Assembly: GCA_037191015.1 (NCBI GenBank)
Contig: JBBCKD010000012.1
Coordinates: 30,843 to 94,842, forward strand
DNA: 64,000 nucleotides
Direction of reading: 5' to 3'
DNA from: Ravibacter sp037191015
GTDB lineage: Bacteria; Bacteroidota; Bacteroidia; Cytophagales; Spirosomataceae
The notes under the pieces were generated by a model. It was not told the DNA's origin and ran no database searches. It saw only the letters and a program-made list of their open reading frames with translations. Both the position numbers and the translations under genes were made by a program. The number at the start of each line of letters is the position of its first letter. Position 1 is the first letter of the stretch. Positions 9,699 through 19,051 of this stretch are shown piece by piece.

Positions 9699-10691
9699 TC
9701 AACACCCTTCGCCATTGATAAAAACTACCGTTCCACGCCTTTCATATGTCGCATCAATAGATTTACATATCAGCTCCAGCTGCGTAAACATAGATAACCC
9801 GGTCAGATCGGCGTTTATACCGCACTCTTTTACACGCGGATCTGCGATCACGAATTCTATCCCGTAATACTGCGTCAGGGCCTGCAAAACTTCCTGCAGC
9901 GGCACCGATCTGAAATCGAGCGAAGGCAGCTGAACGTCATCCTGTATATGGACAACCGGCTCCTCTACTATTCCGGCCGTAATGTAATGGGTTGCCTTAC
10001 TGTAGCTTACCTGCTGGTTGGCAGTCAGGATGAAACCGTTCTTCCTGCTTTTTCCCTGAGGGTTATCGGTATAAACCGATACCTTGCCCGAAGTCACCGA
10101 TACCTCGGTCGTATTGCTGTCCTTGTTTTCCTTTACCCGGAAGCTGGTCCCGAGCACTTCGGTGATCAGGTTGCCGGTATGCACTATAAACGGCTTCATT
10201 TCATCCCTTTTCACCTGGAAAAAAGCCTCTCCGTGTAAAAACACCTCTCTTCTCTCCTGGTTGAAGCTGTTTTCATATACGAGGTGGCTGTTTTGCTTCA
10301 GCAGGACTATCGTGCTGTCGGAAAGCATGATCTCCTGGTCTGAGCCTGTCGTGTTCCTGATCTCGAAGCGCTCCCGGCCGGAAGCCGTTGTCGCAGGCGC
10401 TCCGCTCTGGTTGCCGGAAGGACGCAGCCACAGGATCGCCAGCAGAAGGGAGGCTGCTATACCGGCCGATATGCCGGCAAGCCTCCAGACAGGCAGCGTG
10501 CCCCACGCTCCCGAGCGTATTTTCTTCCAGATTCTATGCTGCAGCGCTTTTCTGTCGGCACCCGACATCTCCGGGGAGCTTACTTCAGGCTGATTCTTAT
10601 ACCATTCTTCCAGCAGCTTTTCCTCCTCTTCCGTAGCCTGCCCCTGCAGATACCTTTTGAGCAGTCTGTTAAATTCTTCCATTCTCATCAT
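9699..10691 (-). CDS. FecR-family anti-sigma factor
   Basis: This inner-membrane regulator should hold its partner ECF sigma factor inactive and release or activate it when the STN domain of the neighbouring SusC senses substrate. The N-terminal cytoplasmic part (about 1-68) contains LLKRYLQGQATEEEEKLLEEWY. One membrane segment follows (about residues 69-90, LAGISAGIAASLLLAILWL). The periplasmic FecR domain includes EIMLSDSTIVLLKQNS, FLHGEAFFQVKRD and PFIVHTGNLITEVLGTSFRV, followed by a DUF4974-type C-terminal domain. Of the three possible ATG starts within four codons, the first is given. It lies 10 bp after the sigma gene. Confidence 0.95.
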   Translation of the reverse strand: MMRMEEFNRLLKRYLQGQATEEEEKLLEEWYKNQPEVSSPEMSGADRKALQHRIWKKIRSGAWGTLPVWRLAGISAGIAASLLLAILWLRPSGNQSGAPATTASGRERFEIRNTTGSDQEIMLSDSTIVLLKQNSHLVYENSFNQERREVFLHGEAFFQVKRDEMKPFIVHTGNLITEVLGTSFRVKENKDSNTTEVSVTSGKVSVYTDNPQGKSRKNGFILTANQQVSYSKATHYITAGIVEEPVVHIQDDVQLPSLDFRSVPLQEVLQALTQYYGIEFVIADPRVKECGINADLTGLSMFTQLELICKSIDATYERRGTVVFINGEGC

Positions 10692-10701
10692 TTGTAAACA
10701 T

Positions 10702-11259
10702 TCAGTTCTCCGAATAATAAACCCGGAGGTTTTCTCTCAGGAACCTGAGCGATTTCGTGATATGATACTCCACCGCCTTCTCGCTCAGGTTCAGGCCCTG
10801 CGCAATCTCTTTTACCGATTGGTTCTCAAACCTGCTTCTTTTAAAAACTTCGGCGCTCTTCTCCGGCAGAAGCGTCAAAACATGCTCTACGGCCGCCGAC
10901 AGCTCCGAAAAGCCTACGATATCTTCAGTGCCGTAGTGCCTCGAAATTTCATTGAAAATAAGGTACTCCCGGTACTTGCGGTAGCTGAGCCGGGACTTGA
11001 AGAAATCATAGATCTGGTTTTTGACCGCGATGGTAAGATACAGGTCGAGGTTTCTTATGTTTGCCTCCGTCCGCCGCCTCCACAGGTCGAGAAATATTTC
11101 CTGGATGATCTCCTCCGCTTCCTCCCTTATGCCCGTATGATGATACGCGATGGCAAAGAGCTTATACCAGTAACGCCGGTAAATCTCTTCAAAAGCCGGG
11201 CGTTTGCCCGCCTTCAGAAAATTGACCAGATCGCCGTCGTCTGTCTTTTGCAAATTCAT
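10702..11259 (-). CDS. RNA polymerase ECF sigma-70 factor (SusC/FecR-associated)
   Basis: This is a 185-residue extracytoplasmic-function sigma factor. Region 2 covers about residues 20-90 (FEEIYRRYWYKLFAIAYHHTG, EEIIQEIFLDLWRRR) and region 4 about residues 120-175 (LPEKSAEVFKRSRFENQSVKEIAQGLNLSEKAVEYHI). Such factors in Bacteroidota are paired with FecR and drive the adjacent susC/susD genes. The gene is the first of the sigma-fecR-susC-susD block, all on the minus strand. A TACATTTA sequence resembling the -7 element lies shortly upstream of the ATG. Confidence 0.95.
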   Translation of the reverse strand: MNLQKTDDGDLVNFLKAGKRPAFEEIYRRYWYKLFAIAYHHTGIREEAEEIIQEIFLDLWRRRTEANIRNLDLYLTIAVKNQIYDFFKSRLSYRKYREYLIFNEISRHYGTEDIVGFSELSAAVEHVLTLLPEKSAEVFKRSRFENQSVKEIAQGLNLSEKAVEYHITKSLRFLRENLRVYYSEN

Positions 11260-11603
11260 ACAATTATAAGGTTAGGAACAGCCCTTTAAATGTACAGTAG
11301 AATAAGAATAAAAAAACCCTAAAAGTTAATTGAAAAATTATGTCGGCTACCGGAGATCAACCGCCGGACCTGCGGGCAGCAGTCAGTTGCTGCTTCACTC
11401 CTGAACACTCCCTGTTAACTTAACCGATAATTTTATTACCTTAAGCCTCTGTAATCCTATCTGCCGGAGGCCCTGAAGTGGCTATCGGATGTAAATTCCC
11501 TATCGGAGGAGAGGTTCCTCTGCAAGAATCAGTTTCGACAATCGACTGAAATTAAGCCGTTCCGACAATTAAACGATTTATGGTGCGCATATAAAATAAC
11601 ACA
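11260..11603. other. 344-bp intergenic region between divergent sigma and serine-hydrolase genes
   Basis: No gene is visible here. The stretch must carry the divergent promoters of the ECF sigma gene and the serine hydrolase gene. An 8-bp direct repeat CTATCGGA occurs at 11482-11489 and 11500-11507. No strong hairpin or consensus promoter pair was found. Confidence 0.6.
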
Positions 11604-12659
11604 ATGGCACAACCCGATGAAGTTAGCAAAGACTTGCAGAAAGTTTTAGATAAAACAGTGGATCGCAAAAAAGTCTTCGGGACTTCCTTTGCAGTCAAAA
11701 AAGACGGCATTGTATGGCAGGGGGCTTCGGGTGATTTCTCCTCCGACCAACCCTATTTTATTGCCAGCACAACAAAATTATTCACTTCCGCAATCATATT
11801 ACGCTTAAAGTCAGAGGGAAAACTACACCTGGAAGATAAAATCGGTAAATATTTAGATAAAGTAATTTTAAGCGGTCTGCACATATACAAAGGGAAGGAA
11901 TATTCTGACGAATTAACCATTAAACAACTGCTCGCTCATACATCAGGACTTGCCGACTACTTTCTGGGTAAAAATAGCAGTGGAAAAAGCCTGGAAGATG
12001 ATATTAAAAATGGGAACGACCAATCCTGGACTTTTGAACAAGCGATTGAAAGAACAAAAACAATGAAATCACTTTTTGTTCCGGGGACAAAAAATAGAGC
12101 AAGTTACTCCGATACAAATTTTCAGCTACTCGGAAAAATTATTGAAATAATAACAAACAAAGCTTACTCTGAAAATTGCAATGAGTTAATTATCAAACCT
12201 TTAAATTTATCAAAAACATATTTATACGAAGACCCGGCTGACAGTACGCCGAAGCCATTTTATTACAAAGCAAACGAACTTTACATACCGAAAGCGATGA
12301 CCTCATTCGGAGCTGACGGGGGTATGGTTTCGACATCTTCCGATATGCTCATATTTATTGAAGCTTTCTTTACCGGTAAGCTATTCCCAAAGGAATATAT
12401 TAACGACCTGCAGGAATGGAACAGGATATTTCCCCCAATGCAATCAGGAATTGGAATCCACTTATTTAAACTTCCCTGGATTTTTAATCCGACCGGTGCA
12501 ATCCCGGTCTTTATCGGGCACTCCGGCCTTTCCGGGGCGCTGGCCTATTACAGTCCGAAGGAGAATCTGTTTGTAGCAGGGACCGTAAATCAGGTTGCAC
12601 ATCCGGATAGATCATTCAGGACTATGATAAAATTAGCACGGGTATTAATGAAAAAATGA
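11604..12659 (+). CDS. Serine hydrolase of the class C beta-lactamase-like family
   Basis: This is a beta-lactamase/transpeptidase-like serine hydrolase, probably an esterase or D-amino-acid peptidase rather than a true beta-lactamase. Motifs: S55-T-T-K58 (nucleophile SxxK), Y168-S-D in RASYSDTNFQLLG (in place of YxN), and H-S-G in GHSGLSGALAYY (about residue 305). The family motif LLAHTSGLADYF is present. No signal peptide is obvious at the N-terminus (MAQPDEVSKDLQ), which is unusual for this group. Codons are clearly richer in A and T than those of neighbouring genes, which suggests recent acquisition. It is transcribed alone and converges with the DUF3037 gene. Confidence 0.88.
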   Translation: MAQPDEVSKDLQKVLDKTVDRKKVFGTSFAVKKDGIVWQGASGDFSSDQPYFIASTTKLFTSAIILRLKSEGKLHLEDKIGKYLDKVILSGLHIYKGKEYSDELTIKQLLAHTSGLADYFLGKNSSGKSLEDDIKNGNDQSWTFEQAIERTKTMKSLFVPGTKNRASYSDTNFQLLGKIIEIITNKAYSENCNELIIKPLNLSKTYLYEDPADSTPKPFYYKANELYIPKAMTSFGADGGMVSTSSDMLIFIEAFFTGKLFPKEYINDLQEWNRIFPPMQSGIGIHLFKLPWIFNPTGAIPVFIGHSGLSGALAYYSPKENLFVAGTVNQVAHPDRSFRTMIKLARVLMKK

Positions 12660-12675
12660 GCAGAACGGCTTGTCC

Positions 12676-13059
12676 CTACCCCACTAACAACGCCATCAGC
12701 CGTTCTATCTCCGCGGCCGGGTCTTCACAGAATCCCGGATGTACGGCCGATGCCTGTAAAATCGTGCTGCGTTTTGCAGTGAGCCACCTGAAGCGGGAAG
12801 ACGCCGGCATCGTTTCCAGCAGGCCGCCTTTCTTATTTCCCCGGCATATAGAAGCGAATGATTTACAATACTGGTCAAGCTCGGTGATATCGAGCGCGGG
12901 GTACAAGGCTTCCAGGCGTGCTGCGTTCAGAAAGTACCGCACATCCAGGAACCCGAGCCCGGGACAATACAGCACCACGCCGATATTGATGAACTCTTCA
13001 CGCTCTACCCTGGGCACAACGCGAAGCACCGCATGCTCATATAAGTGCATTCCTTGCAT
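12676..13059 (-). CDS. DUF3037-domain protein, partner of HipA-like kinase
   Basis: This is a 127-residue protein with features of DUF3037: an N-terminal HLYEHAVLRVVPRVEREEFINIGVVLYCPG block and the LDVRYFLNAARLEALYPALD block. Its start overlaps the end of the HipA-like gene by 23 bp, so the two are translationally coupled. DUF3037 genes commonly sit next to small HipA-like kinases. The molecular role of the domain is not known to me. An internal Met at residue 4 is an alternative start. Confidence 0.85.
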   Translation of the reverse strand: MQGMHLYEHAVLRVVPRVEREEFINIGVVLYCPGLGFLDVRYFLNAARLEALYPALDITELDQYCKSFASICRGNKKGGLLETMPASSRFRWLTAKRSTILQASAVHPGFCEDPAAEIERLMALLVG

Positions 13060-13837
13060 CTTCAGCGGCGTTTACGAAAATTTCCGATACGGCCAGCCTC
13101 TTCAGAAGAAAAGCAGCGTAGGCCTCCCGCTGCGCGTCGAAGGAAACGCTGCCGGGATCGAGCCAGCTGTCGGGAATAAGGTTGACGAGCGCAACAATAG
13201 CCGGAGGAGTAAGAAGGCGCTTCATATAGCTGTCCGCAGCCTTCAGCGCGCCCGCCCTCCTCAGCAATACGTGATCTTTTGCCTGGACAAAAGGACGGTC
13301 AATATAAGCCGAATAGTCGGAGTCGTTGTGATGAAAGTATAAAGCGGCGCCATGATCGATCAGCCACAGCTCCTTATGCCACATCAGCATGTTGGTATTG
13401 CGGCGGGTACGGTCTACATTCATAAGGAAGGCATCCAGCCATACGATCCTGGAGGCAAGCTCCCGGTCCACATCCGTTACGACCGGGTCGAAGGTATAAG
13501 AGCCGCTCAGGTAATGGAGCGCAAGGTTAATTCCGGTGCTGGCTTTCAGCAGATCCTGTATCTCTTCGTCGGGCTCCGTACGGCCAAACGCTTCATCTAT
13601 ATTTGCGAATACCAGCTCGGGGACTTTCAGGCCCGCCAGGCGCGCTATTTCGCCACCGATCAGCTCGGCAATAAGCGCCCTTGTCCCCTGGCCGGCGCCC
13701 CTGAATTTGAGTACGTAGCTGAACCCGTCGTCTCCTTCTACAATAGCAGGCAGCGAACCGCCCTCCCGCAGCGGCAGCGCATAGCGGATCATATTTACCG
13801 TCCGCAAACCCGTTTGCAGGAGGTTGTCTGTATTCAT
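13037..13837 (-). CDS. HipA-like kinase-domain protein
   Basis: This 266-residue protein resembles the catalytic half of HipA kinases but is much shorter than HipA itself (about 440 residues) and lacks a HipB-type DNA-binding partner. The N-terminal part has DGFSYVLKFRGAGQGTRALIAELIGGEIARL (ATP-binding Lys and Glu region). The catalytic loop is FLMNVDRTRRNTNML and the metal-binding Asp is in LIDHGAALYFHH. It overlaps DUF3037, giving a two-gene operon of unknown function. Whether it acts as a toxin kinase cannot be told from sequence. Confidence 0.82.
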   Translation of the reverse strand: MNTDNLLQTGLRTVNMIRYALPLREGGSLPAIVEGDDGFSYVLKFRGAGQGTRALIAELIGGEIARLAGLKVPELVFANIDEAFGRTEPDEEIQDLLKASTGINLALHYLSGSYTFDPVVTDVDRELASRIVWLDAFLMNVDRTRRNTNMLMWHKELWLIDHGAALYFHHNDSDYSAYIDRPFVQAKDHVLLRRAGALKAADSYMKRLLTPPAIVALVNLIPDSWLDPGSVSFDAQREAYAAFLLKRLAVSEIFVNAAEDARNALI

Positions 13838-13874
13838 GCTCTATAAATTGCTCCGCCTGCAATTTATCCTATAA

Positions 13875-14783
13875 TCAGCTCCTTTCCGCGTATTTTTTAA
13901 AATTGTCCAATATAGCCTGCCAGCCGGCCTGCTGCATTTCTACCGGATTCTCGCTTTCGGCGTAAAAAGTGACCACCACTTCAGTCTGTCCTCCGAGATC
14001 ATTAAAATCTGCAGTCACTTTTCTGCCGTCTTCCATCGTGTAGGTAAACGATTTCCCGTCCTCGATTTCGTCGTAGACGGCTTCGAAGTCAAAACCCCAG
14101 CTGCCGTCTTTGGCTTCCATCCTGGCACTGTACTTCCCTCCTACTCTCATGTCATTCTCAGCCCTGGGACAATGCCAGTCGTCCGATGCGAAGTTCCATT
14201 GGGTAATATGTTCCGGCGCTGTATACCGTTCCCATACCTTGTCCGGTGCAGCGGCTATCACAGCCTTCACAGTTATCTTTCCGCCGGAAGGGCTGCCGGC
14301 CAATGCTGCAAGAAGCTCATCCAGGTTATCCTGCGCCAGGCTCAGCCCTTCAGCCATGCCCATGTTGACGATTGTCTCCAGGGCTTCCCTGTTCGGGTAT
14401 TGTATGAAGGAAGTGACGAGCGTTCCTCGTTCAGTTGCCACAAAGGTGTTCTTCCAGAATCCTACCGGCATCTCTTCATTGACATTCCCTTCGCTGTCGG
14501 TAAAAGCGTCCTCGCCGGTAAAGAATTCCTCCTTCGCAATCTCTTCAAACCTCTGCAGGCTTCCGTGCCGCTCCCCTTCCGGGCCGACCATATCGTACAG
14601 CCAGCGACCGCCGGGCCTGAAATCCATGGATTTCGTTTCTGTTTTCCAGGGTTTAGGCGCCCACCACTGGTCGAGCAGCTCGGCTTCCGTCCAGGCTCTC
14701 CATACAAGAGATAAATCTGCAGCAAATTCCCGTTTCGCCTGGAAGGTAGCCTTCTCAGGATCAGTTGTTATCAGAGTTTTCAT
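13875..14783 (-). CDS. Tandem SRPBCC (AHSA1-like) domain protein
   Basis: This protein holds two AHSA1/START-like ligand-binding domains in one chain: residues about 10-150 (FAADLSLVWRAWTEAELLDQWW, MDFRPGGRWLYDMVGPEGE) and about 160-300 (VIAAAPDKVWERYTAPEHITQWN, MRVGGKYSARMEAKDG). Single-domain relatives bind hydrophobic ligands and are often paired with an ArsR regulator, as here: the ArsR gene ends 62 bp upstream. The fusion of two full domains roughly doubles the usual length. Ligand unknown. Confidence 0.87.
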   Translation of the reverse strand: MKTLITTDPEKATFQAKREFAADLSLVWRAWTEAELLDQWWAPKPWKTETKSMDFRPGGRWLYDMVGPEGERHGSLQRFEEIAKEEFFTGEDAFTDSEGNVNEEMPVGFWKNTFVATERGTLVTSFIQYPNREALETIVNMGMAEGLSLAQDNLDELLAALAGSPSGGKITVKAVIAAAPDKVWERYTAPEHITQWNFASDDWHCPRAENDMRVGGKYSARMEAKDGSWGFDFEAVYDEIEDGKSFTYTMEDGRKVTADFNDLGGQTEVVVTFYAESENPVEMQQAGWQAILDNFKKYAERS

Positions 14784-14845
14784 TGTAATAGATAATTTTA
14801 AGGTTTTGGTTACTGGTTATTTAAAATGGTCTTCGGGGAAATCCC

Positions 14846-15166
14846 TTATTGGCCGTTTTCCTTCAGCTGCTGCAAAAGGTTGTCCAACTGGTCAAAGCGC
14901 TTTTCCCAGATCTTCCTGATTTGTTCGAGCCAGATGTCCAGCTCTTTCATTTTGTCCATTTTCAGCTGGTAATAGATTTCACGTCCCTGTTGTTCAGGTT
15001 GTACAAGCTCGCATTCGGTCAGTACTTTCAGGTGCTTGGAGATGGCCTGTCTCGTAGTGTCGAAATGCTCTGCTATCGCATTCGGCGTAAGCGCCTGTAA
15101 AGCGATGAGCGCTATGATGGCCCGCCGGGTCGGATCTGCTATGGCCTGGAATACATCTCTTCTCAT
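14846..15166 (-). CDS. ArsR-family HTH transcriptional regulator
   Basis: This is a small winged-helix regulator. The start is taken at the ATG at 15166, which begins MRRDVFQAIADPTRRAIIAL, the usual ArsR N-terminus; a longer reading would need a TTG at 15211. The recognition helix is in FDTTRQAISKHLKVLTECELV. No CxC metal motif is seen, so it belongs to the non-metal ArsR group commonly paired with SRPBCC proteins. It precedes the tandem SRPBCC gene and the two are probably co-transcribed. Long A-tracts lie just upstream on its strand. Confidence 0.9.
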   Translation of the reverse strand: MRRDVFQAIADPTRRAIIALIALQALTPNAIAEHFDTTRQAISKHLKVLTECELVQPEQQGREIYYQLKMDKMKELDIWLEQIRKIWEKRFDQLDNLLQQLKENGQ

Positions 15167-15312
15167 TTTTTCGTTTAATATGAAAGCATTCGGTTGCAAA
15201 TATAAACGCAACTATTCGGTTTCACAATTTTTTTTTTATTTTTTTTTGATTTTATGGGTAAGCTTTCAGAGGCGGGGTGCGAGTCGTAGCTAACAGGCAG
15301 GCATGAATCTTT

Positions 15313-18300
15313 TCACAACCTGAAATGAAGGCGAAAGGTTGCCCCGGGCGTATTGCTGACGTTTATGCCGATTTTCAGGATACGGGCAATTTCCCGTACG
15401 ATCACAAGCCCGAGCCCTTCGAAGTGTTCCGGAACTGATGCGAGGGTTCCGCCGTCGGGTTTTGCAGTTTCATTAAGCGAGTCCACCAATGCGGCAGGCA
15501 GGCCCGGCCCGTGGTCCTTTATAACAAACTGAAGCGTTTGCTGATCCCGCTCGGTATAGATTTCGATAAGGTTTGATTTTTTAATCTTGAGCGCGTTGTC
15601 GACAAGGTTATGGATCATGACCCCCAGCAATTCCGGATTGGTGCTGACCATGTCTCCTTCGGGGATCGCGACATTTATCCTGTTACCCTTCGCTTTGATC
15701 GTTTCGGAAAAAACCGTAATCCTCCCGGAAACGAGCTCTTTCAGACTTACCGTCCGTTGTTCTGTTTCCTTCTCTTTGCCCCGGCTGGTCAGGAAGCTGG
15801 TCATAACGTCTATGAAATTGTAAACCTGCTCGCCGGTATAACCGATAGCTTCGGCTGATTCAATCGCTTCGGCTTCCTTGCTGCCGGTAATCAGTTCCTT
15901 CAGCCTTTTTGCCTCAGACGAGATCAGCTTCGTAGGTGTCCTGACATCGTGCGAAATGGCTGCTAATATTCTCTGCTGGAAAGCTGTCTGCCGTGCCAGT
16001 TCGTGTTCACTGTCCTTTACGGCCTGCAGCATTTTTTCCAGGTGCCAGGTCCTGTCGCTGACCCTGGCTTCCAATATCATATTCCTCCTCGAAATCCCCC
16101 GGACCCGGAGCTTCATAGCCAGATAAAGGGCCGCCAGGACAAGGCCACTGAAGATCAGCATGGCGATCCACGTTTCATACCATTGCTTTTCTATGATCAC
16201 CACCATCTTCTTGCCGTTCAGGTTATTCTTACCGAACCCTGAGGCCTTCCTGACTTCAAGATGATAAATCCCGGAAGCGGGACTGTTGACTATAACCCGG
16301 GGATCTGCAACTTCCACAGGAAACCATTGAGGTTCTTGTCCTTCCCGGTGAAAGGAGTATTCCATTCTCAGGTTGCCGGGTTCTCCGAAGTAAGCCGAGG
16401 AAATCGAAAAGCTCAGGCGGGCGGGATTGCCGGCTACCTGCAGGGTATCGCCATGCACCTTCCGCTGTGTATTATTTTCGACTATATCGTCTATCAGGAC
16501 GGGATGGGAAGGCAGCTCGGGCACTGTCTTCTCAGGATGGAACCATACCAGTCCGTCGAAAGACGGAAGGGACACTTTGCCATTGTCAAGCCTCACGGCG
16601 CAAGGCTGGCAGCCGCCGTTAAATTCGTTGACCGAAAACCCGCTTTGTCTCGAATAATAGTGGTAATAAACAGGAAAGGGCTCGCGGGCATACTCCAGGA
16701 GATCGCTCTTTGCGGCCTGGAACAGGCCGTTATTCGTTGTTATCCAGAGAAACCCGTTGTCGTCTTCGAAGATACAGTGTGCATGGGCCAGATAGCCTTT
16801 CGAATCGTTCGGATAATGCGTTACTGTATCGTCTTTCAACATATAAAACCCGTTTTTGTAGGTCGATACCCACAGTTCTCCCGTTTTCGAAAGATGAAGG
16901 CTCCTGATATAAAGCCCGTCGAAGTCAGCCACCCGAACGCTGCTGCCGGTGCCGGTATCTACCATGAACAGCCCGTTGCCGGCGCCGGCCCATAATTTCC
17001 CCGGCGACAGATCGAGCAGACAGGTGACGTCTTCCGGTCTGCCGGCCAGAAGGTAGGGTTCCGGCGCCTGCGCGTAGGGGTCGATCGCGAAAATCCCCGA
17101 CGATTTCATTCCCAGCAGTATCTTCCGGTCGGAGCTTTCGTAGAGCTGATTGATCCTGTCTTTCAGCTGCCATTTTTGCAAAAGGGTCTCGCCTTCCTGG
17201 TCAAAACGGTAGAGCGTATTTTCTGCTTTCATCCATACAAAGCCCAGCCTGTCAATCAGTATGGCGTAGCTCTCGATCTTTGTAATTTCCTTGATCCGGC
17301 TTCTGACCCGGAGGTTTACCTTGCCGTCGGCCTGACCCGGCAAAAAGATATTTCCCCTGGCAGTGAAAATCCCGTTGCCCCTGAACTTTGCCTGCCCGTA
17401 ATACACGTCATCCAATCCGCCATACGAGCTTTTGTAAGTAGAAAACCGGAGCTTTGAAAGTACATAAAGGCCTTTGGTGAGCGTACCCAGGTATATTTTG
17501 TCCAGCCGTTCGTCATAGTGGATCGACTGTAGCTCATTTTCCTGTATTTCCAAACCGGAAAGGACCTGTCTGAACTGCAGTTGCTTGCCGGCGCCTTCCT
17601 TTATTTCGAACAAACTGCCCGCAACCAGGAAAAAGATGCGGTTTGAGACATTATTCCAGAAAATCCCGTAGTTTTCCCGGGAGATGTAGGGTGAAATTTC
17701 TTCCGGGAAACGTATGCTGCTGAAAACGGTATCGGTCCTGATATCGTTGAAATAATTGATCTCCCCGGCCGTGTTTATATAGCAAAGCCCGTTCCCTATT
17801 CTGAAAAATTTCCGGACATCGGCATTTTTGAACGAAAAAGTATTGACCGGATCTCCTTTCGCGTAAAACCTGATCGTATCATTTTCGTATATAACGTAGC
17901 TGTCATCGGGGTAAGGTATGGCAAAACGGAATGCTGAAGTAAATCGTGAAGGAAAATCGGGCAGCCCCTTGGATACGTAGTCGATCTCCCCGGATTCTTC
18001 CAGGGATAACTGCTCCTTCATCCTAGAGAGATAAGTGGTGTCGGCCAGTAGCTTCCCGTCGGCCACAAACACGAAGGCGTGGTTATGATTTAACCTGTAG
18101 GGTACTCCCGGGGCTGACTCACCTGCCTGAAGGTATTCAAAATCATTACGGAGCTTATACTCCCTGAACAGTTCCGACCCATTGTAAGCGTCAAAACGCC
18201 GGCCGTCGAACCTGGTGATACCCCTTTCGGTGACCAGCCACAGGTAACCCGATGCATCCTGGTGGATTTTCTTGACGGTATTCTGAGGGAGCCCGGTTTC

Positions 18301-18423
18301 ATCGGTGTAATGCATCACCGAATAAAGCGGGTATACAGCGCCGTTTACAGGAGATTGTGCGGGAGCAGGTTTACAGCAGAACAGCAGGATAAAGAGCCGG
18401 AGGTAAGCTGACCTAGGCATCAT
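15313..18423 (-). CDS. Two-component sensor histidine kinase with periplasmic beta-propeller and Y_Y_Y domain
   Basis: This inner-membrane sensor of 1036 residues has a signal peptide, a long periplasmic region of Reg_prop-type repeats (for example GYLWLVTERGITRFDGRRF, GFLWITTNNGLF), a Y_Y_Y domain from about residue 670, one membrane segment at about 748-772 (ETWIAMLIFSGLVLAALYL), a DHp helix with phospho-acceptor H825 in SHDVRTP, and a HATPase domain with N-box (MIHNLVDNALKI, about 935-945), DHGPGLP and GLGLVIVREI. Unlike SusR-type hybrids it has no fused receiver. The start overlaps the response-regulator gene by 11 bp, so the two form one signalling pair. Confidence 0.94.
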   Translation of the reverse strand: MMPRSAYLRLFILLFCCKPAPAQSPVNGAVYPLYSVMHYTDETGLPQNTVKKIHQDASGYLWLVTERGITRFDGRRFDAYNGSELFREYKLRNDFEYLQAGESAPGVPYRLNHNHAFVFVADGKLLADTTYLSRMKEQLSLEESGEIDYVSKGLPDFPSRFTSAFRFAIPYPDDSYVIYENDTIRFYAKGDPVNTFSFKNADVRKFFRIGNGLCYINTAGEINYFNDIRTDTVFSSIRFPEEISPYISRENYGIFWNNVSNRIFFLVAGSLFEIKEGAGKQLQFRQVLSGLEIQENELQSIHYDERLDKIYLGTLTKGLYVLSKLRFSTYKSSYGGLDDVYYGQAKFRGNGIFTARGNIFLPGQADGKVNLRVRSRIKEITKIESYAILIDRLGFVWMKAENTLYRFDQEGETLLQKWQLKDRINQLYESSDRKILLGMKSSGIFAIDPYAQAPEPYLLAGRPEDVTCLLDLSPGKLWAGAGNGLFMVDTGTGSSVRVADFDGLYIRSLHLSKTGELWVSTYKNGFYMLKDDTVTHYPNDSKGYLAHAHCIFEDDNGFLWITTNNGLFQAAKSDLLEYAREPFPVYYHYYSRQSGFSVNEFNGGCQPCAVRLDNGKVSLPSFDGLVWFHPEKTVPELPSHPVLIDDIVENNTQRKVHGDTLQVAGNPARLSFSISSAYFGEPGNLRMEYSFHREGQEPQWFPVEVADPRVIVNSPASGIYHLEVRKASGFGKNNLNGKKMVVIIEKQWYETWIAMLIFSGLVLAALYLAMKLRVRGISRRNMILEARVSDRTWHLEKMLQAVKDSEHELARQTAFQQRILAAISHDVRTPTKLISSEAKRLKELITGSKEAEAIESAEAIGYTGEQVYNFIDVMTSFLTSRGKEKETEQRTVSLKELVSGRITVFSETIKAKGNRINVAIPEGDMVSTNPELLGVMIHNLVDNALKIKKSNLIEIYTERDQQTLQFVIKDHGPGLPAALVDSLNETAKPDGGTLASVPEHFEGLGLVIVREIARILKIGINVSNTPGATFRLHFRL

Positions 18424-19051
18424 TCCAGCTCATCTTCTTCACCAGGTCAACGATATTGTCTGCTTTCATTTTAATGAGAATTCTTTCTTTGTGTGTACTT
18501 ACGGTAGAATATTTAAGGCGCAGCCTGTTGCTTATCTCTTTGGTAGTAAGCCCGCTGAGCACCATCTCCAGGATCTCCTTTTCTCTTGGCGACAGCGCGC
18601 TCAGCGACGAACTGGTGATCCTTGGCTCTCCGTCCAGGTATTCCTGTATGATTTCTTCCCTGAGCTTCGGGCTGACATATTTATGGTGACTGATAATCGT
18701 ACGGATGGCGCCTTCAAGCTCATCTTTGCCGGCTGTCTTGTGTACAAATCCGTTGGCGCCCGACCGCACGCAAAGCGGTGCGTAGAGCATTTCATCCCTT
18801 CCACTGTAAACCATAATAAAGGCATCTTTCTGTACTTCGCGGATGGAAGAGATTATCTGTGCGCCGGTACTGCTTCCCGGAATGTTAAGATCGAGTATGA
18901 TCAGGAACAGCTCGTGATTTTCAATTACTTCGCAGGCTTCCGGAAACGTCCCGGTTTTGAATACCCGGCACTCCCCGATAATGCCGGACACGGTGCGTTC
19001 GAGTCCGAGCAATATCATAGGATGGTCATCTGCAATAAGTATATTTTTCAT
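18413..19051 (-). CDS. NarL/FixJ-type response regulator
   Basis: This protein has an N-terminal receiver domain with acidic pair D8-D9, phospho-acceptor D54 in LIILDLNIPG and the conserved Lys in VHKTAGK, followed by a LuxR-type HTH (LSPREKEILEMVLSGLTTKEISNRL, STVSTHKERI). The ATG at 19051 is preferred to the GTG at 19057 because it gives MKNILIADDHPMILLGL. It is the first gene of the pair with the overlapping sensor kinase. Its target genes are not evident; the T9SS protein gene upstream on the same strand is one candidate. Confidence 0.94.
   Translation of the reverse strand: MKNILIADDHPMILLGLERTVSGIIGECRVFKTGTFPEACEVIENHELFLIILDLNIPGSSTGAQIISSIREVQKDAFIMVYSGRDEMLYAPLCVRSGANGFVHKTAGKDELEGAIRTIISHHKYVSPKLREEIIQEYLDGEPRITSSSLSALSPREKEILEMVLSGLTTKEISNRLRLKYSTVSTHKERILIKMKADNIVDLVKKMSWNDA

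Noticed and set aside
11604..12659. A class C beta-lactamase (AmpC) giving antibiotic resistance
   Set aside because: No signal peptide is seen, the second motif is Y-S-D and the third H-S-G where AmpC has YxN and KTG; esterase or peptidase-like relatives fit better.
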